From assembly GCA_963707435.1 (NCBI GenBank), contig CAVPPF010000007.1, positions 124,001 to 188,000 on the forward strand: a stretch of DNA of 64,000 bases, in the 5' to 3' direction. Under the pieces are notes generated by a model. The model was given only the letters and a program-made list of their open reading frames with translations. It did no database searches and was not told the DNA's origin. This document shows, one piece after another, positions 60,480-64,000 of this stretch; position 1 is the first letter of the stretch, and the number at the start of each line of letters is the position of its first letter. The DNA is from UBA4744 sp963707435 (lineage in GTDB: Bacteria; Actinomycetota; Acidimicrobiia; Spongiisociales; UBA4744). Both the position numbers and the translations under genes were made by a program.

Positions 60480-61096
60480 CCAGTTTCACCGCACAGGATG
60501 TGCAGAAGCTCCGCAAAGACACCAACGTTGGCATGATGGATGCCAAGAAGGCATTGGCCGAGTGCGGCGGCGACTACGAAAAGGCGAAGGATTACCTGCG
60601 CGAAAAGGGCCTGGCCGATGCCAAGAAGCGGGCGGACCGCGATGCCAATCAGGGAACGATCGGCATCTATATCCATCACCAGTTCGAACGGCCCGTGATG
60701 GGCGTGATCGTGGAGCTCTCGAGCGAAACGGATTTCGTGGCCAAGAGCCCCGAGTTCCAGGACGTCGCCGATGATGTCGCCATGCATATTGCCGCGTCGG
60801 CTCCCCGGTGGGTTTCCAAAGAGCAGGTTCCCGCCGACGCCATCGAAAAAGAGCGCGACCTAATCGCCCGTCAAGCAGCCAACGAAGGCAAGCCCGACGC
60901 GATCATCCCGAAGATCGTCGAGGGCAAAGTCAACTCCTTCTACAAGGACTTCGTGCTCTACGAGCAGGAGTTCGTCAACGCCGAGAAGTTCGACGGAACC
61001 GTCGGCGAGCTTGTTGCACGCTTAGCTGCCAAGATGGGGGAGAACATCGGCGTCAAGCGGTTCTCCAGGATCGCGGTAGGCGAGCAGGAGGATTGA
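60476..61096 (+). CDS. tsf: Elongation factor Ts
   Basis: 206 residues. EF-Ts recycles EF-Tu. The N-terminal UBA-like region VQKLRKDTNVGMMDAKKALAECGGDYEKAKDYLREKGLADAKKRADR and the SSETDFVAKSPEFQDVADDVAMHIAA dimer-type domain are present. At 206 residues it is shorter than E. coli EF-Ts (283), having one core subdomain as in many actinobacteria and Thermus. The start overlaps the rpsB stop. Confidence 0.96.
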   Translation: MTSFTAQDVQKLRKDTNVGMMDAKKALAECGGDYEKAKDYLREKGLADAKKRADRDANQGTIGIYIHHQFERPVMGVIVELSSETDFVAKSPEFQDVADDVAMHIAASAPRWVSKEQVPADAIEKERDLIARQAANEGKPDAIIPKIVEGKVNSFYKDFVLYEQEFVNAEKFDGTVGELVARLAAKMGENIGVKRFSRIAVGEQED

Positions 61097-61124
61097 AGCC
61101 GACCCACGGAGGGGAGTCAGGGCC

Positions 61125-61829
61125 ATGTACCGACGGGTCGTACTGAAGCTCTCGGGTGAGTCTTTTGCCGATCCGGCGCTCGGGTACGGCATCGATCCGC
61201 TCACCGTCAAGCGAGTTGCCACTGAGATCGTCGAAGCGCACTCGGGTGGTGTCGAGATTGCGGTGGTCGTCGGCGGTGGCAACATCTTCCGTGGCGTGTC
61301 GTCCGCAGCGGCCGGCATGGATGCCGCCAGCGCCGACTATATGGGCATGCTGGCTACGGTCATCAACGCGCTCGCTCTCCGCGATGCTCTCGAGAAGGCG
61401 GGCGTGCCGAGCAGGGTCCAGAGTGCCATCACCATGCAGCAACTGGCCGAGCCGTACATCCGTCTTCGTGCCATTCGCCACCTCGAGAAGGGCAGAGTCG
61501 TCATCTTCGCCGCCGGAACCGGCAATCCGTTCTTCACCACGGATACGGCTGCGGCGTTGCGAGCGGTGGAGATCAGCGCACAAGTCGTTCTCAAAGCCAC
61601 CCGGGTGGACGGTGTATACGACGAAGACCCGCACGCCAATTCGGACGCGGTGATGTACGACGAACTCACCTACATGGAGGTCATCGCCCAGGGACTCAAG
61701 GTCATGGACTCGACTGCAATTACCATGTGCAAGGACCACGATTTGCCGATCGTCGTGTTCAATATCACCACCCACGGCAACATCGTGAAAGCGGTCCAGG
61801 GCGAACGCATTGGTACGCTGGTGCATTGA
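61125..61829 (+). CDS. pyrH: Uridylate kinase
   Basis: 234 residues. PyrH phosphorylates UMP to UDP. RVVLKLSGESFADPALGYGID, VVGGGNIFRGV, ADYMGMLATVINALALRDALE and FTTDTAAALRAVEISAQVVLKATRVDGVYDEDP are typical of the hexameric bacterial enzyme. It uses UMP produced by upp in this window. frr follows closely. Confidence 0.97.
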   Translation: MYRRVVLKLSGESFADPALGYGIDPLTVKRVATEIVEAHSGGVEIAVVVGGGNIFRGVSSAAAGMDAASADYMGMLATVINALALRDALEKAGVPSRVQSAITMQQLAEPYIRLRAIRHLEKGRVVIFAAGTGNPFFTTDTAAALRAVEISAQVVLKATRVDGVYDEDPHANSDAVMYDELTYMEVIAQGLKVMDSTAITMCKDHDLPIVVFNITTHGNIVKAVQGERIGTLVH

Positions 61830-61838
61830 CGGGAGAGG

Positions 61839-62390
61839 ATGATGATCCAAGAGTTCCTTGCTGAAGCAGCACAGAAGATGGATGGGGCCATAGAGCACGT
61901 CCAGGGGGAGTTCGGGACCATCCGCACCGGCAGAGCCAATCCGGGGATTCTGCACAGGGTGATGGTCGACTACTACGGGACACCGACGCCCCTCCAGCAG
62001 CTCGCCACGTTTTCCGTGCCGGAGCCTCGCTTGCTCGTCGTCTCCCCGTACGACAAGTCGTCGATGGGGAACGTCGAGAAGGCGATCAATGCTGCCGGGT
62101 TGGGGCTGAACCCCGCCAACGACGGCACCGTGATCAGGTTGGCCTTCCCTCCGCTCACCGAAGAGCGCCGCAAAGAGCTCATTCGGGTGGTTCGGCACAT
62201 GGCCGAGGAAGGCCGTGTGGCGATCCGAAACACGCGCCGCCACATCAAGGACGGCCTCGAGTCTCTCGAGGGACAATCCGAAGATGACATCCGGCGGGCC
62301 GAAAAGGAACTCCAGGACATCACCGATGAACACACGTCCCGCATCGACGAGCTCTTGGAACACAAAGAGCAGGAACTGCTCGAGGTGTGA
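61839..62390 (+). CDS. frr: Ribosome recycling factor
   Basis: 183 residues. RRF dissociates post-termination ribosomes with EF-G. FGTIRTGRANPGILHRVMVDYYGTPTPLQQLATFSVPEPRLLVVSPYDKSSMGNVEKAI and the C-terminal TDEHTSRIDELLEHKEQELLEV are diagnostic. Two ATGs in frame lie at 61839 and 61842; the second has better spacing to GGAG. The stop overlaps cdsA. Confidence 0.97.
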   Translation: MMIQEFLAEAAQKMDGAIEHVQGEFGTIRTGRANPGILHRVMVDYYGTPTPLQQLATFSVPEPRLLVVSPYDKSSMGNVEKAINAAGLGLNPANDGTVIRLAFPPLTEERRKELIRVVRHMAEEGRVAIRNTRRHIKDGLESLEGQSEDDIRRAEKELQDITDEHTSRIDELLEHKEQELLEV

Positions 62391-63778
62391 GTGTGGACGA
62401 AAGTGATGATCGACCGCAGGATGGCCGGGAAGGTGGCGAGGTAGTCCCGTTCCCCGGTGGCCGGCACCCTTCCCAGTGGCCCGGCGACGTCCCTCCGGAA
62501 GATGAGAACGACGACGAGGAATCTGAGCCGGCCGCTGGAGACTATGAGCCTCTCCGGGATGAGATCCCTCAACCGTCGGGCGAAACCTACGACCTCGACG
62601 CCCGGCGGGGTGTGAAGCCGCCCTTGGAGGAGCCCGCCGACGAGACCTCTTCGGACGACCCGGGAGACACCGCCCCGGCGTTCGATGTCGAAGAGGCGAT
62701 TTCCCGGGCGGTGGTCGACCAAGACGATGACTTCGAGGATTTCGCCACCGGGGCCAGCTCATTCGACGAGTTCACCCGGGAGGATTACATCCGGGCAACG
62801 ACCCAGGAGTACCAGGGCCTTGCGGACTCCATCGCCGAGGCGGCCGATGAAAAGGTCCAGATGCAGGCGGTGGCCGCCTCCATGCCGGGCATCGAGGCGG
62901 GCCTCGTCGGATTCGACGACGTCACGGGCGAGCAACCGCAGGTCATACAGCCGGAACCGCGCGGTCCTTCGGACCTGACCCTGCGGGCGGTGACCGGCCT
63001 GGTACTGGTCTCCCTGCTGATCGGTGCGATCATTCTGGGCGGGTTCTGGCTGTGGCTGTTCGTGCTGGGCATCGTGATCGTTGCGCTCGGTGAGTTCTAC
63101 GCCACCGTCCGCAGGCAAGGATTCGCGCCGGTCAGTATCTTCGGTTTGCTCGGAGGTGTCGGCGCCTTCGCCGCCGCCTACCTGGCCGAAGGCAACACCC
63201 CGCAGGCCATTGCCGGCGCCGTCGGCATGACGCTCGTGGCGACCACCTTCTGGTATGCCGTCGTGCCGCGACGGAACCCGCTGGTCAATGCTGCCGTGAC
63301 CATCTTCGGGATGGCCTGGGTGGCCGGACTCATGGCGTTTGCGGTGCCGATCATCCTGGCACCCCGCTATCAGCAACTCATCCTCGCCCTGGCATTCCTC
63401 ACCGGTCTCTTCGACATAGGTTCCTATTTCGTCGGGCGGGCGATCGGCCGCCGGAAACTGGCCAAGGCGCTTTCACCCAAGAAGACTCTGGAAGGCCTCA
63501 TCGGTGGTGTGATCACCGCGGTCGCAGTCGGGGCGGGCCTTTCGTACGTCAATTGGTTCGGATTCGAACTGCGGGACGGCCTGTTGTTGGGTGCCGTGGT
63601 TTCGTTCGCAGCGCCGCTGGGCGACCTGGCCGAGTCCATGGTGAAGCGAGCGCTCAACACGAAGGACATGGGGGCGATCCTGCCGGGACACGGAGGTCTG
63701 CTCGATCGGATCGACAGTTTCATCTTTGCCGTGCCCGCCGCCTACGCGCTCTTCCTCTGGCTCGGGTACCTGGCCTAG
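62387..63778 (+). CDS. cdsA: Phosphatidate cytidylyltransferase with acidic N-terminal extension
   Basis: 463 residues. CdsA makes CDP-diacylglycerol. The first about 190 residues are a hydrophilic, acidic, probably disordered extension not found in most CdsA. Then about eight membrane segments follow, with LSPKKTLEGLIGG and the family signature SMVKRALNTKDMGAILPGHGGLLDRID near the C-terminus. GTG start overlapping the frr stop. dxr follows after 5 bases. Confidence 0.95.
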   Translation: MSVDESDDRPQDGREGGEVVPFPGGRHPSQWPGDVPPEDENDDEESEPAAGDYEPLRDEIPQPSGETYDLDARRGVKPPLEEPADETSSDDPGDTAPAFDVEEAISRAVVDQDDDFEDFATGASSFDEFTREDYIRATTQEYQGLADSIAEAADEKVQMQAVAASMPGIEAGLVGFDDVTGEQPQVIQPEPRGPSDLTLRAVTGLVLVSLLIGAIILGGFWLWLFVLGIVIVALGEFYATVRRQGFAPVSIFGLLGGVGAFAAAYLAEGNTPQAIAGAVGMTLVATTFWYAVVPRRNPLVNAAVTIFGMAWVAGLMAFAVPIILAPRYQQLILALAFLTGLFDIGSYFVGRAIGRRKLAKALSPKKTLEGLIGGVITAVAVGAGLSYVNWFGFELRDGLLLGAVVSFAAPLGDLAESMVKRALNTKDMGAILPGHGGLLDRIDSFIFAVPAAYALFLWLGYLA

Positions 63779-63783
63779 CCCTT

Positions 63784-64000
63784 GTGACGCGGAAGCAAAC
63801 CAAACCGCTGGTTGTATTGGGCGCCACCGGTTCGATCGGTACTCAGGCGCTCCAGGTTGCCGCCCGGCTGGGCATTCCGATCGCGGCGGTGGCCGCCCGC
63901 CGGGGTTCGGTCCATCTCAGTGAGATTGGTGCCGCGCATCCGGGTTGTCTCGTGGGCGTCGCGGCTCCAACCCGCGACGAGGAACAGGCGTTTACGGCCA
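63784..64000 (+). CDS. dxr: 1-deoxy-D-xylulose-5-phosphate reductoisomerase, 3' end missing
   Basis: The first 72 residues of Dxr, the second enzyme of the MEP isoprenoid pathway, are visible before the window ends. LVVLGATGSIGTQALQVAARLGIPIAAVAARRG is the NADPH-binding start. A GTG at 63784 is used; the TTG at 63783 is out of frame. Location after cdsA is the standard order. Confidence 0.9.
   Translation, partial: MTRKQTKPLVVLGATGSIGTQALQVAARLGIPIAAVAARRGSVHLSEIGAAHPGCLVGVAAPTRDEEQAFTA

Overview
The window is a 64 kb, high-GC, densely packed bacterial chromosome segment. Its gene order is that of the actinobacterial core region: rpmB / DAK2-like / recG / rsmD / coaD / DivIVA-like / DUF177 / rpmF / plsX / rnc / mutM / acyP / smc / ftsY, then ffh / rpsP / khpA / rimM / trmD / rplS / lepB / DUF2469 / yraN, then comM / dprA / xer / whiG-type sigma / rpsB / tsf / pyrH / frr / cdsA / dxr. 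This synteny, an InhA-like FabI, F420-type LLM oxidoreductase, LPFTG surface protein and WhiG-type sigma factor point to Actinomycetota, probably a deep lineage such as Acidimicrobiia (class assignment is inference). No rRNA, tRNA, CRISPR array, prophage or intact insertion sequence was seen.

Layout. 1-3.4 kb: accessory genes (partial unknown, LLM oxidoreductase, RelE/Phd-type toxin-antitoxin pair, NTF2-like protein, membrane protein). 3.4-5.2 kb: the most unusual stretch, a 1.1 kb gene-free region with two tandem promoter-RNA-terminator modules that share a duplicated operator/promoter and a covarying terminal hairpin, followed by two paralogous ~93-residue proteins of unknown family. 5.3-11.8 kb: FabI, a GAF histidine kinase, and an alpha/beta hydrolase / membrane-anchored Mur ligase (frameshifted) / Ddl operon. 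11.9-28.3 kb: ribosomal proteins, lipid precursor and CoA synthesis, DNA repair, chromosome condensation and SRP receptor genes; rnc carries a one-base frameshift at a G run. 28.4-34.9 kb (minus strand): ETF subunits and a nucleoside salvage operon upp-GNAT-ATL-deoB-deoA-punA, facing cdd. 35-41.3 kb: sortase-type surface protein with a long structured leader, ffh and translation genes, a Gmad2-type lipoprotein, GAPDH. 41.5-48.7 kb: regulatory genes (receiver-only regulator, thiolase, NarL-type two-component pair, an RHH-like regulator with three 11-bp-phased operator octamers plus DUF4097 protein, and a 783-residue acidic repeat protein). 48.8-64 kb: the second half of the core cluster, ending inside dxr.

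Two window-wide patterns stand out. First, fourteen genes that begin a transcription unit have a TAnnnT-type -10 hexamer ending 6-9 bases before the start codon, which predicts leaderless mRNAs. Genes inside operons instead overlap their neighbour or have a Shine-Dalgarno sequence. Second, two otherwise intact conserved genes (Mur ligase and rnc) each carry a single-base frameshift, most simply read as sequence errors. The best candidate for something undescribed is the tandem structured-RNA locus at 3.5-4.4 kb with its adjacent paralogous small proteins.
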